A stretch of DNA of 64,000 nucleotides. Origin: Gnetum montanum. Its lineage: Eukaryota > Streptophyta > Gnetopsida > Gnetales > Gnetaceae. The DNA lies in assembly GCA_015680685.1 (NCBI GenBank), contig MNCI01028301.1, positions 1 to 64,000 on the forward strand. The letters run 5' to 3'. The notes under the pieces are model-generated. The model searched no databases. It saw only the letters and a program-made list of their open reading frames with translations, and was not told the DNA's origin. Both the position numbers and the translations under genes were made by a program. Position 1 is the stretch's first letter, and every line of letters starts with the position of its first letter. Shown piece by piece: positions 45,000-57,532 of the stretch.

Positions 45000-47357
45000 A
45001 CCAGCAGCAGGTTGAATATTTACAGCTCTCGTAGCGTGACGTTGCTACGGTTGAGGAGGAAGTTCCTCTTGCATTGTTGGAGCAGGAGGTGTTATGGGAA
45101 CTACTTGTGGAAGAGGTGTGGATGGATTTGGAGGATGGTGTGGGTATGGAGTGTCTCCCGGAGGAGAAGGAGTCCTTTTGAAGTACTCCTGAACTTGGTA
45201 GTGATGGTGGGAAGTTGTGTGACTCATAGAGTCACTTGGAGAAATTGGTTGCTGCACATAATATCCATAAGGGTCAGGTTTTTGGTAAGGGTACTGATGT
45301 TTTAGCGATGGCATCCCCCATGACTGTGGGTATTGCCACTGTTGATGCTGTCCGATGGGTTATGGAAGAGTTCCACTTGGATAATACGTTAATGGTTGGT
45401 GGAATTGCCTTGGGCTACCTTGGGGATAAGGTAACCTACATGGTGTTTGCCGTTGATTAAATCTTGGATTAAGTGCATACACCCCAGACTCTTGTAGATG
45501 TGAGATGATGGGGCAACATCCCTTAGGATGGTCATAGTGGTAGATCTCACATCCACCGTCATCGTCTGTGTCTGATTCCACAACCCCATCGGAGTTAGTG
45601 ATTTTCCCCTTACCCTTGTTATGTGCAGGGCCTAAATATCTCCACTTTGTCTTACCTTTGTCACTACTTTATTCTACCTTAGATTCTTCTACAATTTTTA
45701 AGACAGTTTCAATTTTAGAGTCTAAGGAACTTCATACTTCATCTACCTTAGCTGCTATTTCTGTTGTTAACTTTTGAATCGGCAAGGTTTTCTTGTTCAC
45801 CAACTCTTCAATTAGTGACTCATCCTCCTCATCACAAAATTTCACTCCCTTCTTTCGAAGAGAGGGATCATGGTTGTATTCTTCTACACTTTCCCTATTT
45901 TGTAGCTCACCTTCTTCTTTTGCTACTTGCTCCAACAATTGATGTACTTCATGGGCTCTAAGTTGTGAGAGTCTCCCTTGGGCATAAGTCCCAAGGGTTT
46001 TTCTAGTTTCATGCCTTAGCCCATCCACGATGTGGCGAAGTTGATCTGGCTGTGTGTATCCATGGCCCGGGTAGCGATGTAACAATGTGTAGCAGTAGGC
46101 CATGGCAGCATCCAAGGGTTCATAAGTACCTTTCTTCCAACCTTGGATCTACTTACACAAATTGGACACTCTGGAGCACTTCTAATACTTATCGTTGAAC
46201 AGTTCTAGCATCGTACTCCACCTCCTAATGGTTTCCAGTTCTAAGGACCGGTACTAGCTCTTTGCTTCCTTGATGAGTGTCCTTGGGAACAACTTAAGTT
46301 TTTGCCACTCATTTTCTATATTCTTCAAGGCACAGGCATTGTGGAATGCCTGTAAATGATTTTGCGGATCTATGTTGTATCCCCCTTCAAATTGTGGGAT
46401 ATTTTTCATGTCTAAACATTTGATCCGATTATCTTTTAAATGCCTTTTGGGAATCCTAACTACCTCTGTTATGTCAAGCATACTTTGGGTTGCGAGTAGG
46501 GGCTCGTCATGATCATCTCTTTCATGACGCTTGTGATGTCTGCATTGTTCCCTACTCTCCCTACATCCTTGCCCTTGTCCTCTCTTTCAACTTTCCCATC
46601 GAGGTCTTTCATTGTTCTTACTTTTATCCTCACATTTATGTTCATGGTGGCTACACCCAGATGTGGAAGGAGAGGGTGAGAAATGAGATGAAGGGGAAAA
46701 GGAAGGGGAACCATCGACATGACGATGTTTCTTTCCTTCTCTTCGGCTGCTTCGGCCCCAATCGTTATAACGATCTAAGTGCTCATCCTTAGCATGAGTT
46801 GTTGTTCCCTCTGTGAATAGTTGGCATTCATGGGAATCAGAACCAGTGTTATGTATCGTTGATCGTAGGTTCTGATACCCAACCTCCTCACCATCATTAG
46901 GAGGGGGAACATCATTTGCTAGAGAACCCGTTATAAGGGGTTCCTCATCTCCTATTTCGCTAAGGACATGTGGACCTTTGCCCTTCAGAAGTGTATGTTG
47001 ACTCTCCTGCTTTAAATCCCTCATATGTTGTGCTTCTGTGGGATGATAATCCCTCATATCAAAGTCTTCCACAACGTATTCAGCATATAATTTAGTCATG
47101 CCTATCTGTGCCAAAGCACGGAAGAGCATGTTAGAGACTAATCGATTTGGGGGTAACACGATGTTACCTTGTAGATCTCTCCACCGCAGTTGTTCATCTT
47201 GATGGAGGATAAAAGTGAAGTTTGGAATATACTCATCGGGATGAGTATAAACTATCTTGTATTGTTTAGGACTTGGCTGATTTCGGCTATGTGTTTTATG
47301 TTGCCGACTGTCTCGTGTATGGTCCTTAGGTGGTGAGTTGCTCTTATGAGAAGAAGA
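45000..47357 (-). pseudogene. gag of element D, relatively well preserved
   Basis: Starts within the assembly gap; the frame enters at SSSHKSNSPPKDHT (47357) and is open for about 257 codons down to 46587. It carries KIVYTHPDEYIPNFTFILHQ, LPPNRLVSNMLFRALAQIGM, then an H/D/S-rich stretch. After a stop and frame changes come the capsid-like part (46254-46481, 45732-46115), a modified zinc knuckle CEIYHYDHPKGCCP (second cysteine is Y) and a P/Y/Q-rich tail (45045-45314). Least decayed gag of the window. Confidence 0.78.
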
Positions 47358-47782
47358 NNNNNNNNNNNNNNNNNNNNNNNNNNNNNNNNNNNNNNNNNNN
47401 NNNNNNNNNNNNNNNNNNNNNNNNNNNNNNNNNNNNNNNNNNNNNNNNNNNNNNNNNNNNNNNNNNNNNNNNNNNNNNNNNNNNNNNNNNNNNNNNNNNN
47501 NNNNNNNNNNNNNNNNNNNNNNNNNNNNNNNNNNNNNNNNNNNNNNNNNNNNNNNNNNNNNNNNNNNNNNNNNNNNNNNNNNNNNNNNNNNNNNNNNNNN
47601 NNNNNNNNNNNNNNNNNNNNNNNNNNNNNNNNNNNNNNNNNNNNNNNNNNNNNNNNNNNNNNNNNNNNNNNNNNNNNNNNNNNNNNNNNNNNNNNNNNNN
47701 NNNNNNNNNNNNNNNNNNNNNNNNNNNNNNNNNNNNNNNNNNNNNNNNNNNNNNNNNNNNNNNNNNNNNNNNNNNNNNNNNN
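47358..47782. other. assembly gap
   Basis: 425 N covering the start of gag, the primer site and most of the 5' LTR of element D. Confidence 0.95.
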
Positions 47783-47986
47783 CGGGCACATGGAAAATAT
47801 TCTATCTCTGAAGTGATCAAACTACCAGAGTTTCCCTACTTCTAACTCAGGATGGAAAAACAAGGGAGAGCCACCTCTTATCTACTACGATATCACGTAT
47901 GCGATATCGCAGGGGACGATGCGATATCGCAGCGGCTGCGATATCGCGTACGCGATATTGTGACTCATGTGAATCGTGTCTCATCA
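47783..47986 (-). repeat. 5' LTR of element D, visible part (U3/R)
   Basis: Matches 41853-42080. U3 carries repeated GATATC palindromes in the form GCGATATCGC (47880-47960) and ends GTGTCTCATCA before TCATT. Confidence 0.85.
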
Positions 47987-48190
47987 TCATTGTTCAAGAA
48001 AAGCTACTAAAATGAAGACCAAAAAAGACATGAAAAAAAAATGATTGAAGATGATCTAAAGAAACTACACATAAACAAAGAGATAGCTCTTTATATAGGT
48101 GAATGATGAAAAAGAACTGATGTAGTTGACCTCATTTTGTTGAGATAAGGCTAGGATGATAATGATGATATTATTATTAACCCTATGAAG

Positions 48191-49713
48191 AGTTATGGAC
48201 AAAGTATAATTTAGTGTAATTAGACCCCTAAAGGGTAATGGATGAAAAATAATTTAGTGTTATAAGAATAAGACATCTCATGCACTATGTCTGAAATATA
48301 AGAACTACATAAGAAAAAAATAAAATGAAAAGAAAAGCATTAATAGTAAGGACTACAATAGTGTTAAACTAGATAATACACACACATACACACCTGTGTG
48401 AGAGTGTTTTTTCTTTGATAAACTTCATGTGTTAAAAATAATTTATGAGTAAATCATGCCTTGAGGATGATTAATAAAAAGAAATGATGCTAAAAAAAGA
48501 TGATACCATCTCTTGTTCCACATCCTCCATTTCAAATTCAATGTCTCTACTAAAAATTTTTAAATGTTAAATGTTTTATACAAAATACACATACACATAC
48601 ACAAAAGAAAAGAAAGCGAACCCAAAAAATAAAAATAATATAAGAAAAAAAGCTAATAAAATAAATAAAATAAAAGCAAAAAAATAAACACATAAAAAAA
48701 CATACAAGACAAGGATGACATGAAAATAGGGAATTTTTTTTTGGCTAAAACGGCAAGTTTGAAAAGGAGATTGTTCAAATTATCCACAAGTATAACAATA
48801 ATTGAATATGATTTTCGCAATTTTGTAAACTATCTTTCTCTATATGGTCTATTTTTTTGCAAGTAAAAGAGATAAGGCATTCATCTTTAAAATGCCCAAA
48901 TTATCCACAATTGTAACTATGATTTAGTAATTGAAATGACAATTATTGTAATGGTTTTTGTATGTATTCTTTTCGAAACTCATGTTCAAATATATTCTAG
49001 TGTAATCCAAACCATAATAATCATGTGTGTTTAAGATTATGCAAATGACTCTAGGTTTGGTATAATGCATTTTTTGAACATTCCTGGTTATCCAAGATAT
49101 CTTACATTTACTTGTTTTTTCCATGTTTCTCACACAAGTTTCTAGAGAGTTTATAGTTTTTACACAATAATGTGTATTATATTTTGACATAAAAATGATA
49201 CAATAATTTCATTATAATATTCTTACGTTTGTTGGTGTTGCTTAAATTTCTTCCCCTTAGTGGTGCTATGTATTTGATTGGATACATTAATTTAATTCTA
49301 TAAGTCTTCTTTGCCTATACCTATTTGTTGCTTTCTTCCATTGAAAATATGGTAGAAATTGATACTATTTTGAATATTGGTTTAATGAATGATATTTAAA
49401 ATTAAATAAAAATTTTACTTTTCAATAATATAGGTGTACAATACCTCATATTTTACTTGTTGAATGTTAGCCACTATAGCTGAAATTTGATGAATCTTTA
49501 TAGATTACGTTTGCTGATGTAGTTTATGTAATGTTCTATAAATGCTTAGTTTGAACTCTAAAATTATATAGAAGTTTAATGAAAATTTTATTACCTTTAA
49601 TGATGATGTTTGATTTTTTTCACCATTGTGGTTTTTTGCATTTAATTGTAAAGTTTTATTTAGTATTTTTTTAATTGTAATTTTTTATTTTTCTTAATAC
49701 TTAATAGGTAAAC
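48191..49713. other. AT-rich intergenic stretch without a gene
   Basis: Contains short CA-rich microsatellites (near 48378-48395 and 48587-48604) and A-rich tracts. The 88-codon open frame on the minus strand at 48924-49190 has no recognisable feature and lies in low-complexity sequence. Confidence 0.5.
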
Positions 49714-49718
49714 TATAT

Positions 49719-50530
49719 TGATGAATCATCATCAATGGGTTGTGTCGATGGGCATTCATTGATTCATCCCAGTTAAGGCATGATCTGATGCATTGACATA
49801 GCATTTGAGTTTTCCTATATAAATGTGTGCACCCACCACACTTATGACATCAGTTTGTCAATAGCTTAGGGAAGTTCTTGTAATTTGTTTCCATGACATT
49901 TAGAATATTTTTTAAGTGCCCAAAGTAGGAGTCAAGAAGTGTACAGATACTTATTTGAGCATTGATGTACCTGGACACTTTGGTGTGATGGTAGTAAAGA
50001 AGAACTTCTTGAAATACCTTGCAACATTTGGAAATAGTTTAATGTTTACTTTAATGCACTTTACTATTCATGTAATTTACTTCTATGTCCTTAGTTAATT
50101 AAATACAATTAATTAATACACATAAGTACAAACATCTTGAGCATTATGTTAATGCTTGGTAATCCCAGTAGTGCTAGCACTTGGTAACCCAATAGCACTG
50201 TAACGTGTTTAGGATGTGTACGGTAGGTGGGGTTGGATACCTGTGTTAGGAAATAGCTTAAGATACTAGATAGTTTATGAAATTAATTAATACTTAACTT
50301 CATTGTTTTAAACTTAGGCTAAAATTGATAAAAATATAAAATTATACAAATCATGTGCCTTGGTTCCACTTAACGATATCCTTGTGCTTATATAAGTGTA
50401 GCTAAGAAGACAACGATCATATGCATAAGTCACTATCTTTACTATTGGAATTTAGAGAGCTAAAGTCCATGGAATTTGATTGGATCACTAGTGAATGCTT
50501 GTGATTCATATGGGTGGGTGTAGCTCATCA
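49719..50530 (+). repeat. 5' LTR of element E
   Basis: Starts TGATGAATCATCATCAATGGG and ends GTAGCTCATCA. U3 has ATCAATG/CATTGAT-type repeats; a TATA box lies at 49816-49823. Confidence 0.88.
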
Positions 50531-50550
50531 TTGACACCATTATTGGGAAC
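50531..50550 (+). other. primer binding site (tRNA-Asp type) of element E
   Basis: TTGACACCATTATTGGGAAC, touching the LTR. It matches the tRNA-Asp complement allowing G-to-A and C-to-T changes and one deletion. Confidence 0.7.
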
Positions 50551-50682
50551 TTTAGTTAGCTGAGTGCGCTACCTAGGAAGTTAGTGAAATCATCCAATGA
50601 CATTGTAACAAACCCTAAAGCTAAAATCATTAAGATAACATAGAATAATAAAAGCACACTGGTTTTTTTTCCAAATGCTAAC

Positions 50683-53130
50683 ATGACTTCTTCTAGCAAG
50701 GAAGACTCTCTGCCACCATTCCTAGGTGATTCCAATCCAAGGTAAGAAGGCCAGAAACCACCCGTGCCCCAACAGTTTAAGATGATCTATACTCATCCAA
50801 ATTCCTACACTCTAGAATTCACCTTCATCCTATGCCAAGGTGAATAATTGTAGTGGAGGAACACGTAATACAACATCATGTTGCCTCCCAACTAATCTAT
50901 TATTGCAAAGCTACTCAACGCTCTCATCAAATTGGGCATTGTAGAACTCAATGCATAGTACAAAGTGCAAGATCATGCCTATCAGGATTATCATCCCACA
51001 GAGGCACAAAGGAAGAAACATTGATAAATGAAAGCCTGATATGAGACCTCAAAAGGCAAGTGGTTCTATAACCACTTATTCTTGTAGATAGACAAGGAAG
51101 GAGAAGACTTGTTTTTAGAAACCTCTCAATACATAGACTCTCCTCCTTTCTTGGATGAGGAGGCCCTTAATCGACATCTATAGTCCATTGTAGACAACCT
51201 TGGTTTTGGGAAGAATAGATCCCATGTTTAGGGGGCCTTAAAAAAGGGTAGCTAGGTAGGAATGAGGTCAAGCACCAGGACATAGACAAACATGGTCAAA
51301 GGGGTAGGAACCAAAGAAGAGAAAGTAGTAGGCATCACACTGGTGGTGGCTCCCCTTCCTCTTCATCTTCTTCCTCCTCCAACTCCAATTGGAGAGACAG
51401 AGGAAACAAGGACCATGATGGAGGTGAATGATATCATCAAGATGATTTTTGATCCCATTGAAATGATAGAGACTATGAACATGAGCACTGGGGAGATGAT
51501 CATTATAGAGAAAGAAGGGATAATAAGATCCATAAAAGGATTCATGGCCATGAAATGCGCCACCAGAATTGCTATGACTATGATGGGCCCCTACTAGCAA
51601 TGAGAAATATGTTGAACATTGTAGAGGCTGTAAAGATCCCAAATAGCCAAGTGAAAGACAACCGAATTAAATAGTTGATTTTGAATAATATTCCCAAGTT
51701 CAAGGGGTGATATAATTCGAATGCACAAAACCACTTGCAAGCCTTTCATAATGCTTGTACCTTATAGAACATCAAGAATGACTAGAAAAAGCTGAAACTA
51801 TTTCTCAAGATGCTCATTAAGGAAGTAAAAAGTTAGTATGGGTCCTTAGAACCAGAATCCATTCAGAGATGGAGTACCATGCTAGAGCTATTTAATGAAA
51901 AGTATTAGACATACTCCTAAGTGTCCAATTTGAGAAGGAAAATTCAAGGATGAAAATAAGGCATCCATGAATCCTTGAATGTAGCCATGAATAGGTACTA
52001 CTCCTTATTGCACCACTACCTAGGCCATGGCTATGCTACACCATATCATAGATGGGATTTGAATTGAAATGAGGAGAACCCTTAGGGTCTATGCCTAAGG
52101 AAGGCTTTCAAAGCTAAGGGCCCATTAGATCCAAAGGTTAATTAAGCTAGTGGCTAAGGAATAACTGAGTTGAAAAAGATCAAAAGTGTAGAAGAGTTTA
52201 ATAGGGATCCCTCCATTTGCAAGAGGGAGGTCCATTTCTATGAAAACAAGAAGGGGAGATCACTTGATGAAGTGGTGTAATGAAAAAATTTACTGATCCA
52301 AAAATCTATCTTTGGAATATTGACTAAGACTCCTTGGAAAAACATTTTCAAACTACCCTAAGAATTATAGAGGAAAAAATAGAGCAAGGAGGTAGTTGAC
52401 ATGATAGAAGGAAGAAAAAGGAAGCTGAATGTGCCCATCATAAGGACAAGGGCAAAGCTACTATAGTAGAAGATGTTGTAGATTTCAAATTAGATGATGA
52501 TGGATGTGGCATCTATTAGTATGAACATCCTAAGGGATGTTGCCCAATTGGTTCACACTTTGCCTTATTCCTAAGGTAACTATTGGTAGTTCCACCAAAA
52601 ATCCTACTATCCAAGTGAAGCACCACCTTAGCCTCATGAGAAATATTAGCAGTGGCAACACCCACAGTCATAGGGGATGCCACCTCAAATGTAGTAGTAT
52701 CCTTAGTGCTAGCCAGATCTGTATGGGTACTATGTTCAACAACCTATCTTTCCACGTGACTCTTCTAGTCATGCTTCCTTCCAATACCACTACTAACCTC
52801 TTGAATATTATAGAGCACCATCTTCGAGAAGGGAGTCCCCTTTCCTTATTACCTTCCTCATCCTTCCACTCCTTTACCTCCATCCTTAACTCCTTTGCCA
52901 CCTACTCCATTTATGTAGGGGGAAACACTAGCCCAGCTATAGCAAAGAAATGCCACAAGGGCTATGAACTTACAACCATCTCCTTAGTTGTGGTTTTGAC
53001 ACCAAGGCTTGAAAAATATCATTCTTCAGAACCAAAAATCCAACAAAGCCCTCACAAAAACCTAAAATTGCTAACCTTGCTTCTCCTACCTCCTCCAAAA
53101 TGTCTCTTAAAAATCCTTGAAATCAAAATA
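50683..53130 (+). pseudogene. gag of element E
   Basis: Starts MTSSSKEDSLPPFLGDSN at 50683. In order: MIYTHPNSYTLEFTFILCQG block; YHPTEAQRK; a charged region; capsid-like part near 51700-52030 (LHHYLGHGY); a knuckle remnant near 52508 (tgtggcatctattagtatga) with most cysteines lost (a stop sits at the second); a P-rich tail to about 52900. Stops are frequent. Confidence 0.72.
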
Positions 53131-53149
53131 CTCCCAAATTATACACTAT

Positions 53150-53620
53150 AATATTGACCCATGTGGCCACTGATTGGATTAAGGTCGATCAAATTTCTAG
53201 GAAGAGATCTAGTCTTGGGAGTCCCCTCATTTATTTGTAAATTGATAGTAATGAACCTTGTAAAGCTCTTTTGGACTCAGGTCTTGGAGTTAACTTGATC
53301 TCATAAGAGATGAACAAAGCCTAGAACCTGCCTCCACCCAAAAGGAGTAACATTCTCTTAGAGTTGGCAAATTAGTCCATCACTATCCTATTGGGATTGG
53401 TGGAGGACATTGTGACCACCATATGTGGGTGGTCATATCCTACTGACTTCTTAGTGATCCATGTGGATAACTACAAGGGGGCCTTCCCTATCATTATGGG
53501 AAGAGCATGGTTGAGTACCATTAATGCATGGCTAGGGATAAGAGAACTATCCTTAGAAATCTCCAAGGAGAATGAATTTAGTAAGACTACAAAGAAGTAT
53601 GTTTCATGCATAGTGTAAAG
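53150..53620 (+). pseudogene. protease region of element E
   Basis: Frames include CKALLDSGLGVNLIS (active-site D-S-G kept) and, open over 75 codons (53391-53618), MGLVEDIVTTICGWSYPTDF and FPIIMGRAWLSTINAW. One stop separates the two parts. Confidence 0.72.
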
Positions 53621-54089
53621 TGACACCAAGTGCCATTGCATGTAGGAACTATGAACTGTAAAAATCGCAACACTCACAGCATGAAGGTAGTGTGCAAATG
53701 TCACAAACATTTAAAGATGTGTGTATACAATAGCCACAAAATAGAAGGAAATTCAGTGGTTGACGATTGAAATAAAGGTCAACCCAACCATGTTCATGAA
53801 ACCAATTAAGAGCCTCACAAGCTCTTATGTAGACAACATGGACCAATTGGAGTAGATTCATCACCAACTCTATGAGGAATAAGAAGAAATTAATTTGGAA
53901 GAGCTAGAAATCCCTGAAACATTCAAACAGAATCCCCTTGAGGTAAAAGCTCTACCAATTAGAATGGAATATGCCTTTGTGAGCAATGACAAGTTAGTTA
54001 TCATCAATGTCACTCTTGCTCCCTTGTAGAGAAAGAAGTTGTTGGAAGTTATCAACAAATGACCAACAACCTTTGCTTCTTCATATCAT

Positions 54090-54960
54090 GAGCTCACAAG
54101 AATTGATCCCAGGATATGTGAGCATCAGATCTACATAGATTCCTCCATAAAACCGAAGAGGTAGCCATAGAGGAGGCTAAACCCCAAGCTCGAATAGTTC
54201 ATCAAGGAGAAGATTAAGGAACTCCTCAAGGTAGGGTTTATTTATCCCATTATGGATAGTTAGTGGATTAGCCCACTTGTCATAATGCCAAAGAAAGGAA
54301 AGAAGTGGAGGGTCTGCATAGATTTTAGGCTATTAAACATGGCTACCTACAAAGATCAATTTCCTTTGCCATTTATGAACCAAGTGTTGGATACAATTAT
54401 AGGGCATTACTATTACAACTTCCTAGATAGTTATAGAGGCTATAACCAAATCCAGATTGCAATGGAGGATTAGGCCAAAACAATGTTCACAAGTCCCTGG
54501 GGGACTTGTTCATACAGGAAGATGCCCTTTGGCCTATGCAATACCCTTGCAACATTTCAATTCTTGGTCCTTAGCATCTTCCAATAGTAGATTGGTAGTC
54601 AGGCAGAGGTCTTCATGGATGACTTCTCAACCTACAAGGCTACATTTGAGTAAGCCTTGGAACATCTAGAGCAAGTGCTTAAAAGATGTGTGGAGACAAA
54701 CCTTAGGTTCAATTAGCAAAAGATTCATTTTATGATCCAAGAAGGCATTGTCTTGGAACAGTGTATTTCTAGCAAGGGGACTGAGGTAAACTCAAAAAAG
54801 ATAAGGGTCATCCAAGGAATTACCAGATAGCCTAAAATTGTTAAAGATGTAAGGTCATTCCTTGGACACATTGGTTATTATAGGTGTTTCATTGGGAACT
54901 TTTCAAAGATTTCCAAACCATTGGTAGAGCTCACAGAAAAGGATGCATCATTTATCTAGA
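54090..54960 (+). pseudogene. reverse transcriptase of element E
   Basis: Includes KKGKKWRVCIDFRLLNMATY, QVLDTIIGHYYYNFLDSYRG, then after frame changes EVFMDDFSTYKATFE with the catalytic DD retained (about 54610-54640), and [20 protein letters not shown]. Stops include a TAG in place of a Gln-type codon near 54470. Confidence 0.82.
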
Positions 54961-55019
54961 CTAAGGAATGTGAGCATGCATTCCAACACATCAAGTAGAA
55001 GCTTGTAGAAACTCCCATT

Positions 55020-55420
55020 CTAAAAGCACTAAACTGGTCTAGACCCTTTCATATCATGGTGGATGCATTTAACTATGCTTTTGGAGCTATTCTTACACAG
55101 TTGGACAATCAAAAATGTCCATATTACATCCGCTATGCAAGTAGGAGTAGTGTAGGTGCATAGTTGAATTACACCATCATTGAAAAAGAACTCATGGCAA
55201 TGGTTTATGCTTTAGAGAAATTCAATCACTATGTGCTTGGATATAAGGTGCTTGTGCATACTAATCACAGTGCTATTAAGTTCCTTATTAATAAACCAAT
55301 GGTGAGCACCCGTGTTATATGGTGGTTGGTGATATTACAAGAGTTCAATCTTATGATGGTAGACAAAAAGGAAACTGAGAATGTGATAGCTAACCACTTG
55401 TCTCAATTATGATGGGACAA
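55020..55420 (+). pseudogene. RNase H domain of element E
   Basis: MNYTIIEKELMAMVYALEKF, YKVLVHTNHSAIKFLINKPM, ETENVIANHLSQL (55164-55412). The preceding RPFHIMVDAFNYAFGAILTQ carries the first catalytic D. Confidence 0.75.
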
Positions 55421-55559
55421 GAAGAAGGAGGAGATCCCTCTCTTAGACCAACTCCCTGATGAACTCCTCCTCACTAGTGTTGTGAACAAACAAGACCTTA
55501 AGGAAATCAACTGGTACAAGAACATCCTGTCCTACCTTCTCACTCAAGAGATGTCATAG

Positions 55560-56740
55560 TGGTGGAAAAAAAAGAAGAAACAATAGTTTCTTTACTAGGT
55601 TAAACATTTGATGAAGATCAATGGTAACATTTACAAGGTTTGTGCAGTTGGCCTAGTAAGATGGTGTCTCCCTAATTCAAATCAACTACAAGTCCTCCAA
55701 GATGCACATGAGGACCCTTGTGGGGGCAACTATGCTAGGAGGTGAATGATCATTAAGATTCTCATGGTAGGATATTATTGGCCGATACTTTTCAGAGATG
55801 CCCATCACTTCATTCACTTCTGTGATTGATGCTAATGTGATGGGGGGATAACTGCTTGTATGGAAGGGTCCCGTTAGTGGATCCAATCATTGGAACCTTT
55901 CAAGCTCTAGGGAATTATCTTTATGAGGCCCATCAACCCCATGTCCAATGGAAAGGCCTATATAATTGTAGTTGTTGACTATTACATAAAATGGGCTAAA
56001 GCTAAAACTGTCACCAACTGTACATCCTCTACAATGGCCTAGTTTGTACAACAAGATGTTTTAAATAGGTTTGGTATGCTAAGGATACTTATTGCTAATA
56101 ATGGCACATACTTTATAGGTGTCAACTTTTGTAAACTCATGCAACGCTAGGGGGTTGAGCATAAATTAACAACTTCATATCACCTCAAGTCAATGGTCAA
56201 GTTGAAGTCATAAATAGGGAGATAACAAAAATACTAATGTGCACCATTAATATATATAGGAGGGACAAGAGCTCTAAACTCAAAGATGCTCTTTGGGCCT
56301 ATCATTCAATGTGGAAACTTCTTATAGGATACTGTCCTTATGAGCTCATGTACATGAAGCTCCCAATACTTCCTATCGAAGTAAAACTCTGTACATGATC
56401 AACTCCATGTGACCTCAACTTGGACTTAAGTCTAGCATAGAATGAATGCTTGATGAACCTCAACATGCTAGATAAGAACTAATTAGTAGCCCTATCATAT
56501 AATGAAGTGCACAAGCCATACAAAAAATTACATCATGACCTTAGGATTAGGAAAGTTAAATTTTAACCAGGGGATAAGGTGCTCTATTGGAATCCCATGC
56601 ATGTACCTTAATGAACTAAGTTTCAAACATTATAGAAGGATCCTTATATCATCTATGAAACTTTTCCATCTAAGGCCATGTTAATCTACTAGCCTGATAG
56701 CCCAAATAAGAAAATATTAGTCAACACTAAAAAAATAAAA
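55560..56740 (+). pseudogene. integrase of element E
   Basis: Zinc-binding part near 55700-55850 is decayed. Core: MRPINPMSNGKAYIIVVVDY, ILIANNGTYFIGVNF, QVNGQVEVINREITKILM, LWAYHSMWKLLIGYCPYELM. The C-terminal part ends near 56740. One base appears missing at about 56183 and stops are frequent. Confidence 0.75.
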
Positions 56741-57500
56741 CCTTTTGATGAATAATGAGTAACCAATGGACATAATGCCTCAATAGATGGTTAAACATGC
56801 TTGATCTTTCAGATCTCCTTCTTTCGACTTAGTCATGGGGGAGATGGCAATCCATGTTGAGATCTTCTAAAGTGGCTCCCCAATTTTTAACATTTTTTAC
56901 ACCATTTTTAGTACATTTTCCATTTTCTTGAGTCTTTTAAAAATTTTCCTATATTTTGTTTTATTTGAATTTTTCTTACATTTCATCATTTTTCTTTATT
57001 GCCATCAAGACTTGGTGCTAATAAACAACTGCTCATCGCTAGTGGTTTGAACTTTATTAATTTTTTGATTACAAATGGCTTGATTTCATTTGATAATTTT
57101 GACATTTACTTATGAAACATTGATTCTTTTCATATTAGCGAGCAATGAGTCTACGTCATCCATCACTCCACTCAACTCTATGGTGTTTCCTATTTTTGGA
57201 AATATGAGGACCCTTTCTAATAAAAACCTATACTGAATTAGTGACTTTTGTAGTTTCCAAACTTGGAATGAATTAAGTGGAATAACAAGACTATGACTTC
57301 AAGGGGATTTGTCACCTTTGTACTTGCTTGCCATATGAGTTACATGAGTGTTCCCATGGATTTCTCACCATTTTTCCATAGACCAATAAACCAGAAGTAA
57401 TGACTTTACATGGTGTGGTTTCCATAAAAAAAATAATAATTATGGAAATTCAAAGCACATCCCTTAGACACAATAATGGGCTACAAGCATTGGTATGGGG

Positions 57501-57532
57501 CTAGAAAGACATGTTACCCATGCGTAAAGGCA
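57501..57532 (+). other. conserved block 1 of element E
   Basis: CTAGAAAGACATGTTACCCA followed by TGCGTAAAGGCA; first 20 bases identical to two copies in B and the copy in C. Confidence 0.72.

Larger units (their letters stand above)
41032..47986 (-). mobile_element. Athila-like non-autonomous retrotransposon D (gag-protease only), nested in a LINE
   Basis: LTRs at 41032-42080 and, partly in an assembly gap, up to 47986. A perfect target duplication TCATT lies at 41027-41031 and 47987-47991. Minus-strand order: 5' LTR (mostly gap), gag, protease, short linker, then directly the post-integrase section, polypurine tract and 3' LTR. RT, RNase H, integrase and ORF3 are all missing; the junction lies near 44060-44110. 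Confidence 0.9.
39960..48190 (+). pseudogene. LINE (non-LTR) reverse transcriptase remnant, split by element D
   Basis: The first part (39960-41031) reads ENQFGFMLGKLTIHAIFL, LRIFLDLEKTYE, ILVGLYQGYAHSL and IPxCMLFVDYIML, the RT core of plant LINEs. The F-A-D-D catalytic motif has become FVDY. It ends with RWFGYVQKRS (about 40970). After element D (41032-47986) the C-terminus continues at 47987: MKTKKDMKK, IEDDLKKLHINKEIALY, VVDLILLR, then a GATGATATTATTATTA-type tail near 48160. Many stops. The 5' end, with endonuclease, is absent (5' truncation is usual for LINEs). Confidence 0.8.

Noticed and set aside
46490-46792. 100-codon open frame on the plus strand
   Set aside because: Antisense shadow of the gag frame of element D.
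47252-47845. Long open frames across 47358-47782 on both strands
   Set aside because: They consist of assembly gap N and are artefacts.
48924-49190. 88-codon open frame on the minus strand
   Set aside because: AT-rich intergenic DNA, no motif, composition like chance.
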